Assembly (NCBI GenBank): GCA_026014735.1
Contig: JAOZHT010000002.1
Coordinates: 62,001 to 126,000, forward strand
DNA from: Candidatus Bathyarchaeota archaeon
GTDB taxonomy: Archaea > Thermoproteota > Bathyarchaeia > Bathyarchaeales > Bathycorpusculaceae
DNA length: 64,000 nucleotides
Direction of reading: 5' to 3'
Part shown: piece by piece, positions 1 to 8,932 of the stretch
Layout of the letters: every line of letters begins with the position of its first letter
Position numbering within the stretch: position 1 is the stretch's first letter
Notes under the pieces: generated by a model
Seen by the model: only the letters and a program-made list of their open reading frames with translations
Told to the model about the DNA's origin: nothing
Databases searched by the model: none
Translations under genes and position numbers: made by a program

Positions 1-1224
1 AGGGTTAGGGTTAACCGCCAAGGAGATGTCGGGTCGAACAACACTTAGGTCTCCGCCCGACCCAAAGGATACAGTGAATGTGAAGTACTTTAGGTCTTTT
101 TCGATATAATCATGGTATGCGACATGGAGGGCTTTACCGTCTGCGTCGACCCTCAGCGAAGTAAACGCCAGAGGTCCATTCGTATATTCCGCAAGGGAAC
201 CAGCTAAAAGAAAACTCATCCCCCTAAGCCACGTGGAGTTCGCATACTGAATAGAATATCGAAGCGTATGAGCGGTACTGTTATCGGTGTAGGTGAAGTG
301 AACGTTGCCTAAGTTATCGACTGCCACCGAGCAGTCCGCGCCCACGTTGCCTGAATCAACAACTTGGATATTCCAGCCTGTAGGGGTAGATTTTGCATAT
401 TTCAGCTGGCGGTTTGTAGCGTCGTAGTAGGCGATGTAGGCGGTGCCGTTTTTATCCATTGCTAAAGAGGAATACTGCCCCACGTTGGCGGAGGAGTTAT
501 CTACGGTTTGTATCCGCAGGCCGCCGGTGCGGTTCTGAGATGCAAACTTGAGGTTGCCGTTGGTCACGTCATAGTAGCTTATGTAGGCAGTGCCGTTCGC
601 AGCTACTTTTAGCGAGGTGAATTGGCCAACGTCCCCCAGTGAATCGATGGTTGTCAGATTCCACTCGCTGCCTGTCCAGCGGGCAAGTTTGAGGTCACAG
701 GTCTGGGCGCTGTAGTAACTTATGCAGGGGTTACCGTTGGAATCAAGCGCTAAAGAGGAAAAGTTGCCGCTGACATCCACCACCTCAATGTCCCAAGGAT
801 TCCAAAGGTTGCCGGTCCATTTTGCATACTTCAAAGCATTTTGCCCGTAGAAGCTGATTTGGGGATTATCGTTTGAGTCGAACACCAAGGAGGTGAAAAG
901 CCCTGTGAAGCCAGGGGAATCTACTGTTTGTATATCCCAGCTTTGGTTGTTCCAGTGGGCGTATTTAACATCCTGATTGACGGCGTCGTAGTAGCTTATA
1001 GCGGGGTTTCCCTGCGAATCCATCGCCAGCGAAGCATAGTAGCCAACGCCATATGTGCTATCCACGGTCTGGTAGCCGGAGGGGCCGGCGGCTTGAGCCC
1101 TAAATAACCACACTGGAGAAGCAAGAACTAAACAGGCCGATAAAACAACGATTGTCTTTATAAGGAACCTTGTATTTTTTGATAAGAAAATTCCACCTGA
1201 GCTTTTCGTCCCCAACGATTTCAT
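1..1224 (-). CDS. Secreted beta-propeller-like repeat protein, C-terminus outside window
   Basis: An open frame runs from an ATG at 1224 to the left edge without a stop, so at least 408 residues are present and the C-terminus is missing. The first 50 residues are a basic stretch followed by a hydrophobic segment ending near FRAQAA, a signal peptide or anchor. The rest is at least seven repeats of about 45 residues with a core like SLAMDSQGNPAISYYD followed by LKYAxW, a pattern of secreted propeller folds. No catalytic motif is visible. A palindromic element at 1276-1324 lies upstream and is partly shared with the secreted-protein gene starting at 31903. A surface or extracellular role is inferred. 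Confidence 0.75.
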   Translation of the reverse strand, partial: MKSLGTKSSGGIFLSKNTRFLIKTIVVLSACLVLASPVWLFRAQAAGPSGYQTVDSTYGVGYYASLAMDSQGNPAISYYDAVNQDVKYAHWNNQSWDIQTVDSPGFTGLFTSLVFDSNDNPQISFYGQNALKYAKWTGNLWNPWDIEVVDVSGNFSSLALDSNGNPCISYYSAQTCDLKLARWTGSEWNLTTIDSLGDVGQFTSLKVAANGTAYISYYDVTNGNLKFASQNRTGGLRIQTVDNSSANVGQYSSLAMDKNGTAYIAYYDATNRQLKYAKSTPTGWNIQVVDSGNVGADCSVAVDNLGNVHFTYTDNSTAHTLRYSIQYANSTWLRGMSFLLAGSLAEYTNGPLAFTSLRVDADGKALHVAYHDYIEKDLKYFTFTVSFGSGGDLSVVRPDISLAVNPNP

Positions 1225-1275
1225 GCTTTAAAGCCCAAAAGGCTATGAGCGCTGAGGTGCGTAAAAAGCTTTATT

Positions 1276-1324
1276 GTCAAAGTTTCTGAACTAAACAGCG
1301 GCGGTTTAGTCAAGTTTTCTTGAC
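1276..1324. promoter_or_regulatory. Putative operator with GTCAA/TTGAC inverted repeats
   Basis: Positions 1309-1324 read GTCAAG-TTTT-CTTGAC, a perfect 6-bp inverted repeat. Positions 1276-1296 read GTCAAAGTTTCT followed by GAACTAAAC and match 31941-31961 with two differences. Both sites lie just upstream of minus-strand secreted-protein genes. A shared regulator binding site is inferred. Confidence 0.45.
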
Positions 1325-1435
1325 AAACCCCAAATCAAGCTTTGTGACTGTGAAGTCGCTATCACATACCGTTAAAAGCAATCTCGGTTTTCTCTGTAAA
1401 AGAAGAGCTAAAACGTCCAAGTCGAGGTTATAAAC

Positions 1436-1708
1436 ATGAGTAAAAATAAAGCCAAAAAAGCCCCCCCATACCTCTATGATGGTCCACCCCTAAGCCAGCA
1501 GGAGAGAGAAGAACAAACAGACGACATCTACGACACGGGCACCCGAGAGGAAATGCTAGATGACGATGAGATAACGGCGGCGGAAGAGGGCTTCATGATT
1601 GGGCACGAACAGGAGCCTCCGGCTAAGAAGGCCACCCGCAGAAACGCCATTAGCCATGACGACAGTATAGCCGACGAGTTAGCGAAAGAGGACGCGGAAG
1701 AAGACTAA
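1436..1708 (+). CDS. Small highly acidic hypothetical protein
   Basis: This 90-residue protein has a lysine-rich start (SKNKAKKAPPYLYDG) and then is dominated by Asp and Glu, ending in EDAEED. There is no membrane segment or Cys motif. ATG at 1436 follows a weak ribosome site (GAGGT near 1425). Composition suggests a mostly disordered cytoplasmic protein. I do not recognise the family. It is transcribed divergently from the secreted repeat protein, and nothing in context suggests a role. Confidence 0.55.
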   Translation: MSKNKAKKAPPYLYDGPPLSQQEREEQTDDIYDTGTREEMLDDDEITAAEEGFMIGHEQEPPAKKATRRNAISHDDSIADELAKEDAEED

Positions 1709-1891
1709 ATCAGCCATAGCTAAGTCCTCTTAGAAAGCTCGTGTAGGATACCCTGAAGCAGCGACAAAATAGACGTAATTCAACCGTTTTTCAGGAAAAT
1801 AACCGATTTCTTCAGGGCTGTTACAGAAAAAGCTACCACTAACCATAAAAGGCAGAAAAGAGAATGATGCATTGAGGCAGCACAAAAAATA

Positions 1892-2038
1892 ATGTCAATG
1901 AGAGATCCTGTATGCGGAGCAGTTCTAGACGAGAACACCGCAAAATTTAAAATTTCTTACGAGGGCGAAACCTACCATTTCTGCAGTTTAGTCTGCAAGA
2001 AACGCTTCAAGCGGCAACCCACCAAATTTATTAAATAA
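1892..2038 (+). CDS. YHS-domain mini-protein
   Basis: The 48-residue frame reads MSMRDPVCGAVLDENTAKF and continues with YEGETYHFCSLVCKKRF. This is essentially one whole YHS domain: DPVCG at residues 5-9, the Y-x-G-x-x-Y-x-F-C segment at 23-31, and C35. YHS modules use such cysteines to bind metal and occur in metal-trafficking proteins and P-type ATPases. A purine-rich GAGGC lies about 15 nt upstream of the ATG. It stands alone between the acidic protein and the convergent aquaporin gene. Metal handling is a family-level inference. Confidence 0.75.
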   Translation: MSMRDPVCGAVLDENTAKFKISYEGETYHFCSLVCKKRFKRQPTKFIK

Positions 2039-2066
2039 AGAAAAAAATTGGTAAAGTGGTGTGGAG

Positions 2067-2795
2067 TTACTTGAAGGCTCTCCATACCAGTGCCGCTAAA
2101 ATGCCGCCGATTATCGGAGCCACCCAGAACAGCCATAGTTGCTCGATTGCTAATCCGCCCACGAAAACCGCTGGACCTAAACTTCGGGCAGGATTCACCG
2201 ATGTCCCCGTTATTGCTATGCCGACGATGTGAACCATTACCAGTGCTAAGCCGATGGATAGTCCCGCGAAGCCTTTTGGAACACGTTGGTGCGTTGAGCC
2301 ATGAACCACCAGCACAAAGATGAAGGTCAAGACGATTTCAGCGATTAATGCGGAGGTCAAGTCGTATCCGCCGTTATAGGTTGGGCCCCACCCGTTTTGG
2401 CCTAGCCCCGAAATAGCGATGTTGAAGCGGGCAGTGCCGACAGCGATTCCGTATAGGATGCCTGCACCGATTACTGCACCGACGCATTGAGCCACAATGT
2501 AGAATGCAGCGTCTTTAGCACTAATTTTTTTGGCGATCAGCATGGAAATGGTGATTGCGGGGTTTATGTGGCAACCTGAGATTCCGCCGAGGGCGTAAAC
2601 CATCGCTAACACGGCAATACCGAAGGCAAAAGCGATACTTAGGTAAGCGAATTGTGTTCCTATGAAGCCGCCTGCTGCCACTGCGCTGCCACAGCCGATA
2701 AACACCAGAATCATGGTTCCGATGAGTTCTGCAACATATCGAGAGGTAGGTTTAATCTGTTCAGGTACAGAAGCTGGTTTTTCTACTTCAGTCAT
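2067..2795 (-). CDS. Aquaporin (MIP family), water-channel type filter
   Basis: This 242-residue membrane protein has six hydrophobic segments and both half-helix motifs, NPA at residues 78-80 and NPAR at 201-204. Aligning by eye to AqpZ, the selectivity-filter positions are F58, H189, T198 and R204, the orthodox water-channel set; archaeal AqpM has Ile at the His position. ATG at 2795 follows an AAGGAG site. It is a single gene facing the YHS gene. Water permeation, possibly with small uncharged solutes, is inferred from these residues. Confidence 0.92.
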   Translation of the reverse strand: MTEVEKPASVPEQIKPTSRYVAELIGTMILVFIGCGSAVAAGGFIGTQFAYLSIAFAFGIAVLAMVYALGGISGCHINPAITISMLIAKKISAKDAAFYIVAQCVGAVIGAGILYGIAVGTARFNIAISGLGQNGWGPTYNGGYDLTSALIAEIVLTFIFVLVVHGSTHQRVPKGFAGLSIGLALVMVHIVGIAITGTSVNPARSLGPAVFVGGLAIEQLWLFWVAPIIGGILAALVWRAFK

Positions 2796-2880
2796 TATGG
2801 GGTATTCTCCTTCTTTATGGTTTTACTATTCAACGGTTGAACTAAATAACAGTTTGCATCAAAGCCCTAACACGGCAGCT

Positions 2881-4158
2881 CTACAATTTTTCGTGCACAG
2901 AAACATCCATCAGAACCAGCCCCGACACCAGCTTAGGATAGAAATCCGTGGATTTCTCAGGCAACATCTCATGCTGCACCGCGATTTCAGCTATGGTTTT
3001 AGCGGGCACCGGATTCACCATGAAGGCGATGCTGGCTTCTCCGCGGTTCACCTTCTCCATCGCCGCCTTGGTCCAGCGGATGTACATGATGTTTTCGTCG
3101 ATGCATAACTCGCCGGTTTTAAGAATGAAGCGGAAAACGATATCGCGCAGAATAACTACGTCGAAGATTTTGGTTTCCTTCCTTACGTTGGCGTTCACGA
3201 AGTCGTAGACTGCCGTGTCATGCTTAAGCTGGAGCCCATAGGCTTTTGCGCCGTCGTAGACGCAGAAGACATGCTCGCGTTGGTGGCTGGCCAAAAACTC
3301 CTCGATGCCCTCGACTGTGGGGGCTACTGGGTAGAGGTCAAAGAAGAACAGAAACGCATGCAGCAACTCAGGGGTTAGTTTGTAGTTTTTTAGCAGTCGA
3401 TGGGTAGGCAGCACGATTAAGCCTTCCTCCTGCACGGGCACCATGTAGCACATGTAGAAGTTGAAGGCGCAGTCGCCTGTGCAGCCGGTTTTGGCGCGCA
3501 TCTCGTCGCGGTAGGCAAGTGCGCTTTCGTAGCGGTGGTGGCCGTCGGTGATAACCATGGGTTTAGGCTTCAAAATAGCCTGCAACGCACCGATTTTCTG
3601 GGGGTCAGATACCCGCCATACCGTATGATGCACGCCTAACGCGTCAGTTACCTGTATCATCGGCTCCGACTCCGCAACCGCCTCCATCCAGCGGACAGAT
3701 TCCTCTTTTTGGTCCTGATACATCAAAAACACAGGCTCCAAATCCTTCTGCACCGTCCGCAGCATGTTAAGTCGGTCAGCTTTAGGTGCCTTGTAGGTGG
3801 CTTCATGGGGGAACACCATGTTCTCGCTGTAGGGGTAGAGCCGCAGCGCCGCAATGATGCCTGTGCGCTGATAAGCTTTGCCGTTAAGGATGAATTCTTG
3901 GCGGGACACAAAAACCGCCGGCTGAGTTTGCTTGGTCATCGCGCCCTCCTTTAGCCACTGCTCGATGCGCTGGTTCGCCACCGCGTATTTGTCATCTTCC
4001 AGCGGCAGAATAAGGCGGCAGAAATTGTAATTTGAAAGCGCATAGTACTCTTTTTGTTCTGCAACATCGATTTTGTCGTAGGGCTGCGTAATGAGGTCTT
4101 TGGGGTCGCCGGCTTTTGGCGTGTAAGTTATGGCTTTAAAGGGTCGAATATCCACCAA
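2881..4158 (-). CDS. DUF1015 family protein, in serine-synthesis-like operon
   Basis: The 425-residue protein has the DUF1015 opening VDIRPFKAITYTPKAGD, then LITQPYDKID and the internal ITDGHHRYESALAYR signature. The activity of this family is not established to my knowledge. The start is TTG at 4158 (or the adjacent GTG), 12 nt after the serA stop, so it is third in an aminotransferase-serA-DUF1015 unit. No phosphoserine phosphatase is in the unit; a role completing or controlling serine synthesis is a context inference only. The protein is soluble and full length. Confidence 0.85.
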   Translation of the reverse strand: MVDIRPFKAITYTPKAGDPKDLITQPYDKIDVAEQKEYYALSNYNFCRLILPLEDDKYAVANQRIEQWLKEGAMTKQTQPAVFVSRQEFILNGKAYQRTGIIAALRLYPYSENMVFPHEATYKAPKADRLNMLRTVQKDLEPVFLMYQDQKEESVRWMEAVAESEPMIQVTDALGVHHTVWRVSDPQKIGALQAILKPKPMVITDGHHRYESALAYRDEMRAKTGCTGDCAFNFYMCYMVPVQEEGLIVLPTHRLLKNYKLTPELLHAFLFFFDLYPVAPTVEGIEEFLASHQREHVFCVYDGAKAYGLQLKHDTAVYDFVNANVRKETKIFDVVILRDIVFRFILKTGELCIDENIMYIRWTKAAMEKVNRGEASIAFMVNPVPAKTIAEIAVQHEMLPEKSTDFYPKLVSGLVLMDVSVHEKL

Positions 4159-4170
4159 GCATGCGTCAAC

Positions 4171-5073
4171 TCATAGATTCAGTTTCTCAAGGGCGCCTAT
4201 AACGTTGTTGGCTATCTGCAGGCTTGCCCGATGCTGCGCCTCAAAGGTTTGCGCCCCCATATGCGGCGTCGCGATCACGTTGGGTAATGTGAGGAGCCTG
4301 CTGTTTTTGGGGGGCTCCTCCTCAAAGACATCAAGCGCGGCGCCTGCGACTTTACCCGAGACCAGCGCCTCGTAGAGGGATGCTTGGTCGATGACTCCGC
4401 CGCGGCTGCAGTCCACAATGCATACGCCCGTCTTCATGAGGGCGAATTCTGCGGGTCCAATCAGATGCTTGGTTTTAGGTGTAAGAGGAACATGCAATGT
4501 GATGAAGTCCGCCTGAGGCAGCATCTCCGCCAGCGGCACAAAGCGGTCATGCACGCATTCCTCGACAACGATGACTTTCATGCCGAAAGCCAACGCCAGC
4601 CGCTCCACGTCTTTGCCGATGTAGCCGCAGCCGATTACCCCCAGGGTTTTGCCGTTGATTTCTCTGCCCATAAGCTTCTCTTTTTCCCATTTGCCCTCTC
4701 TTAGGGTAAGGGTTCCCTGTACGATGTTGCGGGCAAGGGCAATCATGTGACCCATGGTGAGTTCCGCTACGCTCTCGTAGGAAACATGGGGGGTGTTAAC
4801 TAGGCTTATGCCCAGCTGCTTTGCCCGCTCATAATCCACGTTGTCTAAGCCTTCGCCTGCCCTGCCGATGACACGTAGCTTCTTGGCGTTCTCCAAAAGT
4901 TCACCTTTAACTTTGGTGGCGCTGCGCACGATGAGAACATCGTAGTCGCCGATGACTTTGGAGAGGTCAGGTTTGGGTATGTCCCATCCCCGCGTGACAG
5001 CGTAGCCTTCTTTTTCAAGCAGTTTTATGCCTTCGTCAGCGATTTTGTCGCTTACGAGGATTTTTATGGTCAC
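4171..5073 (-). CDS. serA: D-3-phosphoglycerate dehydrogenase-like 2-hydroxyacid dehydrogenase, short form
   Basis: This enzyme belongs to the D-isomer-specific 2-hydroxyacid dehydrogenases; the expected reaction is 3-phosphoglycerate to 3-phosphohydroxypyruvate with NAD. The sequence shows the nucleotide-binding GVIGCGYIGKDV, the VDCSRGGVID and ALDVFEEEPP segments and the catalytic H in ATPHMGAQT. At about 300 residues it lacks the C-terminal ACT domain of long SerA proteins. I chose GTG at 5073 because it overlaps the upstream stop as GTGA; an upstream TTG at 5085 also exists. It is the second gene of the aminotransferase-serA-DUF1015 unit. Substrate rests on family and context. Confidence 0.87.
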   Translation of the reverse strand: MTIKILVSDKIADEGIKLLEKEGYAVTRGWDIPKPDLSKVIGDYDVLIVRSATKVKGELLENAKKLRVIGRAGEGLDNVDYERAKQLGISLVNTPHVSYESVAELTMGHMIALARNIVQGTLTLREGKWEKEKLMGREINGKTLGVIGCGYIGKDVERLALAFGMKVIVVEECVHDRFVPLAEMLPQADFITLHVPLTPKTKHLIGPAEFALMKTGVCIVDCSRGGVIDQASLYEALVSGKVAGAALDVFEEEPPKNSRLLTLPNVIATPHMGAQTFEAQHRASLQIANNVIGALEKLNL

Positions 5074-6143
5074 TGCAATCCCCAAATGTCGTCGATGTTC
5101 GCGATTACGTCCTTAATGCCTGCTAGGGTCCATTCGCCCATGTGGCCGATGCGGAAGGTCTTGTCCTTTAGGTTGCCGTAGCCAGCGGAAATCAGGTAGC
5201 CGCGTTCACCCAGCTTATTGTTTAGGGCTTTGACGTCTTTGCCGTTTGCGTTGATGCAGCTTACCGTTATGGATTCGTAGCCTGCCTCGGGGAACATGCT
5301 GAAGTGCTTCTTAGCCCAGGCTTGGGTGTAGTTTGCCATGTCAAGGTGGCGCTGATAGACTTTATCGTATGTTTCTTCAAGCAGCAAATCCATGCGTTTG
5401 TTGAGGGCGTAGAGTAGCGAGACGTTGGGGGTGAAGGGGGTTTGGTGTTTCTTTTCGAACTCAAAGATGTCCACCAGGTCAGTATATGCGCCGCGGTTTG
5501 GTACCTGTGTTGCCCGCTGGATGGCGCGGTCGCTTACAAGAGCCACGGCTAAGCCGGGGGGAAGCGCGAAGCATTTCTGGGTGCTGCCAAAGACGATGTC
5601 GCAGTTGAATTCGGAGGGCAAGGTCTTATCGCCCGCCATCGAGGAAACCGCGTCGACCGCGAAGATGACGTCTGGGAATTCCTTTTTAACCATCTTGCCG
5701 ATTTCGGCAACTGGGCTTCTGACGCCTGTGCTGGTTTCGTTGTGGCATACCGTTAGGGTGTCGTATTTGCCCGCGGCAAGCTTCTCCGCGACCATGTCGG
5801 GTTTTATGGCTTTGCCCATCTCGACTTCAAGGACATCGGTTGCTTTGCCACATGCGCTGAGGGTTTGCGCGCAGCGTTTGGAGAATGCGCCGTTGACGCA
5901 TGCAAGCGCCTTCTCTTTAACGATGCTTCTGCCGATTATGTCAAACCAAAGCGTGCCTGAGCCTGTGGTTACGGTGGGTTTGCAGTCGGCTGTTAACTGG
6001 AAGAATTTTGTGATTTTATCTGTGATTCCTCCGTATAGGTCGGAGAATTCTTTTTCTCTGTGACCAATCAGATGGTGGGTTTGCTCTTGGAGCATCTCTT
6101 TGCTTACTTCGGTGGGACCCGGAATCAAGAGTTTTTTGTGCAA
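5070..6143 (-). CDS. Class V PLP aminotransferase (serine-pyruvate / alanine-glyoxylate type)
   Basis: The 357-residue fold-type I PLP enzyme begins HKKLLIPGPTEVS, typical of the alanine-glyoxylate/serine-pyruvate group. The PLP lysine is K190 in GSTQKCFALPPG, the pyridine-binding aspartate is D164 in VDAVSS, and HNETSTG at 134-140 is the substrate region. Start is TTG at 6143, seven nt after a GAAGGT ribosome site. The stop overlaps the serA start by four nt. It could act as the phosphohydroxypyruvate aminotransferase of serine synthesis or as a glyoxylate-linked enzyme; the operon favours the former. Confidence 0.88.
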   Translation of the reverse strand: MHKKLLIPGPTEVSKEMLQEQTHHLIGHREKEFSDLYGGITDKITKFFQLTADCKPTVTTGSGTLWFDIIGRSIVKEKALACVNGAFSKRCAQTLSACGKATDVLEVEMGKAIKPDMVAEKLAAGKYDTLTVCHNETSTGVRSPVAEIGKMVKKEFPDVIFAVDAVSSMAGDKTLPSEFNCDIVFGSTQKCFALPPGLAVALVSDRAIQRATQVPNRGAYTDLVDIFEFEKKHQTPFTPNVSLLYALNKRMDLLLEETYDKVYQRHLDMANYTQAWAKKHFSMFPEAGYESITVSCINANGKDVKALNNKLGERGYLISAGYGNLKDKTFRIGHMGEWTLAGIKDVIANIDDIWGLQ

Positions 6144-6267
6144 ATGGGTAACCTTCAGTCAAAGAGGTTTATTTTTGAAAATATAAGGCTTATGTGCAGA
6201 ATCCATGCAGTTTTATCAGAAAGTCGGCAAGCAACCGCCATAAAGCAGAGGGCACGTGGATGGCTGC

Positions 6268-7497
6268 TTAGAGGAGGAAGGGCAAAATAATGCCCAGCGC
6301 CACAATCGCCACGCAAGTGAATGAGACGCCGACGGTGATTAGACGGATTGTTTTCTCGCTTAGTCGTTTGCCTGCGAACCGTTTGAGGGTGATGTCGAAG
6401 ATTCTGCCGCCGTCCAAGGGGTAGAGGGGCAACGCGTTGAATATGGCGACGTTGAAGTTGACAAACCAAATCCAGAACAGCGCATTAGCCAGTATCTGCC
6501 AGCCAGGTATTGGGCTGGTGTAGAAGGGCGCCATCGAGTCAGAGTAGGGCACAACCGCGGAAGCCAACGTCGGCGGCACAATGTAGAGTGCCAGCTTGTC
6601 TAGGGAGAATGACCTATAGGTCTGTAGGCGCTCATGCGTCATTAAGTCCCCAGCCATCACGCCGAGTACAGTGCGGTTATCCGATACGGTGAGGTTTAAG
6701 GTTGTGGTGTAGCGAATCTGCCATTGGTCGCCTCTAGCCACAATCACCTCCACGAGGTCCCCAGCTGTTTTAGCGTCAAGATACTCCCGTAGCCCCGCAG
6801 AGTCAGTGATGGTTACGTTGTCAATGGAAACCAGGATGTCCTCGGCCTTTAGCCCCGCAGCTTGAGCGGGCATTCCATCGGTTGCCTGGCTTATGTAGAC
6901 GCCATCAACGATTGGGGCTAAGCTGCCCACGACTAATAAGAGACCAATCAGGCAAACCACGCCTACAAGCACGTTTCCGCCGACGCCTCCCGCCATTACT
7001 TTAAGTGAGCGTCGGGCCCGCGCGGTCTTGATTTGCTCTTCATCGACGTCTACGAAGGCACCTATGGGGATAATTAGGAAGAACAGCAGCCCGCTTGATT
7101 TGACGCGTAAATCTACGTTTCTGGCGATGACGCCGTGGGCGCCTTCATGAATCACGATGGCGACGACTATGGCGAGCCAGCCATAAACGATTGGTAGCAT
7201 CGGGTTTAAGCCGGGTAACAGCAGAACAGCGCCGGGCCCTAATTCTCTGGCTACCTGCCCAACCAGCGGGTTAGTGATGGTGGCGACGAGGCTGTTTAGC
7301 AGCAGATACAGGGCTATGCCGGCTACGAAGGGAACAAAGATGAGGAAAAGCCAGGATACATATTTTACGCCGCGCATCCTGCCCAGGGTTTCGAAGACGC
7401 GGGCGAACCGCTTTGTTCTTAGAATCAGCAGTGGAAACTTGAAATCGACTCTTTTTTCTTCTGTTTCTTGCTGCGGCGGGGGAGTTTGGGGTTCCAC
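6268..7497 (-). CDS. Site-2-type membrane metalloprotease (M50) with PDZ domain
   Basis: This intramembrane protease has the zinc motif HEGAH and the second motif NALPLYPLDGG near the C-terminus, separated by a PDZ domain (VYISQATDGMPAQAAGLKAEDIL). Several hydrophobic segments surround both motifs. Members cut membrane-bound proteins such as regulators. I chose GTG at 7497 because GGAGAG lies seven nt upstream; an in-frame TTG at 7548 would add 17 residues without a good ribosome site. The length of about 409 residues is normal. No obvious substrate gene is adjacent. Confidence 0.88.
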   Translation of the reverse strand: MEPQTPPPQQETEEKRVDFKFPLLILRTKRFARVFETLGRMRGVKYVSWLFLIFVPFVAGIALYLLLNSLVATITNPLVGQVARELGPGAVLLLPGLNPMLPIVYGWLAIVVAIVIHEGAHGVIARNVDLRVKSSGLLFFLIIPIGAFVDVDEEQIKTARARRSLKVMAGGVGGNVLVGVVCLIGLLLVVGSLAPIVDGVYISQATDGMPAQAAGLKAEDILVSIDNVTITDSAGLREYLDAKTAGDLVEVIVARGDQWQIRYTTTLNLTVSDNRTVLGVMAGDLMTHERLQTYRSFSLDKLALYIVPPTLASAVVPYSDSMAPFYTSPIPGWQILANALFWIWFVNFNVAIFNALPLYPLDGGRIFDITLKRFAGKRLSEKTIRLITVGVSFTCVAIVALGIILPFLL

Positions 7498-7706
7498 TGA
7501 GAATCTCTCCAAGCTAAACAGGCATTCTGAAAGATAAGCATAACGCAAATCGTCGGTTCTATCAGGCAGCCTAAACCGTTTACGGGCAAACTATTTGTTG
7601 TATAGCTGGGCAGGCGGCGGATTTGTTTTATATAGGCATATATCGATTCCTGTAATAGCAGTTCTTAAGCGTTGAAGCCACATTAGAGTTGAAAAAGGAG
7701 AAGGCT

Positions 7707-8054
7707 ATGTTTCACCCTAAGACAGCAGCGCTGCCAATTCTGGTGCTTCTAGTGATGGGCACCTTGGACTGTGTAACTACCGTTATCGGCACCGTATATT
7801 TCGGCGCCTACGAGCTCAATCCCTTCCTGGTAGGCATCGTGGGCAATGTACCTGTCTTTATGGTGGTGAAGCTTGGCGCAACCGTCGGCATCGCCGGTTC
7901 CTATCTGCTCGCTCGCAAAATCATCAGTCAAACACAGGATAAAACCACCCGCAGTTTCCGTTACTCAAGCTTGGGGATAAAAGCGGTTTACGCGGGGCTG
8001 CTTGGATTTCTGATTGTGGTGGTCGTTAACAACCTCATAGTCCTGTTCACCTAA
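7707..8054 (+). CDS. DUF5658-type small membrane protein
   Basis: The 115-residue protein has three to four hydrophobic segments. Its first half carries LDCVTTVIGTVYFGAYELNP, the pattern I associate with DUF5658, a family of unknown function. ATG at 7707 follows an AAGGAGAAGG site; an in-frame TTG at 7689 is upstream of that site and unlikely. A paralogue at 22796 shares the D-C-x-T-T and E-L-N-P motifs, so the genome keeps at least two copies. It lies divergent from the M50 protease, with a TATA-like stretch near 7628. Confidence 0.7.
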   Translation: MFHPKTAALPILVLLVMGTLDCVTTVIGTVYFGAYELNPFLVGIVGNVPVFMVVKLGATVGIAGSYLLARKIISQTQDKTTRSFRYSSLGIKAVYAGLLGFLIVVVVNNLIVLFT

Positions 8055-8335
8055 ATAGCCTATGAATCAGCTCCAGTTTCGATTTTATCCTACAAAACTC
8101 ACTAGGTCAATCTGCAAACCAAAACAAACGCAGGAAACCAAAAGCAACTTGCCCCGTTAAGCCCCCAGAAGATAAACAAGCAGGTTCATGGCTCTTTTTG
8201 TTTACCGGAAAAAAAGCTATCAAGCAAAAATCAAATATTGTGGTGGCAACAATCTAGCCTCGTAATCGCAGGGCATAAAAGTAAGAAAGGCTTAACTGCA
8301 CATGCCACTAAATAGATGATTGCGAGGAGAATAAT

Positions 8336-8932
8336 TTGCCGTTCAACCTATTCCACAAAAAAAAGGAACCCGAACCAGAGACGCCAGCAGTGGCTCCTCA
8401 AACAGAAACTCAGCCTGAAGCGCCAGCAGAACCCATCATAGAAGCCGCACCTGAAGCCGCCGCGGACCCCCAGCAAACCCCCGAAGCAGAGCCCCAAATG
8501 GAGCCTCAGGTCCCTGTGGAAACAGAAGCAGCCCCCCAAGCGCCATCAGAAACTGTTCAGCCAGCAGCCCAAGAACCACAGCCCCAAGCAGCAGCTGTCG
8601 AGCCAGAGGCAGAGCAGCCTAAACCTGAAGTGGCAAACAAAACTTACCTTAAAGCCATGCCCCTCAAGGACCTCTCCGATGTGGAAAGCGTCAAAGAAGA
8701 AGTGGGCAACGGCAACATCATCATTCTACGTGTCACGCCCCTTGCAGGTAAAAGCATCGAGGACGTGAAAACCGCCGTGAATGATCTTTTCCAGTTCGCG
8801 GAAGCCAGCGGCGGCGACATCGCAAGGCTAGGCGAGGAACGCGTGGTTATTTGTCCTAAAACAGTGAGGATTTGGCGGGAGAAAACTCCAGCGCCAGTCG
8901 CTAGCACCAAGCCGCTGCCTACAGCAGCCTAA
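8336..8932 (+). CDS. sepF: Archaeal SepF-like cell-division protein
   Basis: The C-terminal 100 residues match the SepF fold: YLKAMPLKDLSDVESVKEEV, then NIIILRVTPLAGKS and a GGDIARLGEERVVICP strand pair. SepF anchors FtsZ to the membrane. The N-terminus (PFNLFHKKK) is short and basic and may hold the membrane tip. It is followed by an unusually long linker of about 90 residues rich in Pro, Glu, Ala and Gln. The start is TTG at 8336 with GAGGAG at 8324-8329. The last 14 nt overlap the convergent aCPSF1 gene. No ftsZ is in the window. Confidence 0.82.
   Translation: MPFNLFHKKKEPEPETPAVAPQTETQPEAPAEPIIEAAPEAAADPQQTPEAEPQMEPQVPVETEAAPQAPSETVQPAAQEPQPQAAAVEPEAEQPKPEVANKTYLKAMPLKDLSDVESVKEEVGNGNIIILRVTPLAGKSIEDVKTAVNDLFQFAEASGGDIARLGEERVVICPKTVRIWREKTPAPVASTKPLPTAA

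Noticed and set aside
1-12. AGGGTTAGGGTT at the left edge looks like telomeric repeat
   Set aside because: It is only two units and is read in frame as Asn-Pro codons of the partial secreted protein on the minus strand.
4234-4246. TGCGCCTCAAAGG inside serA also matches the infB-like fragment
   Set aside because: Only 13 nt, explained by a shared Phe-Glu-Ala-Gln codon run.
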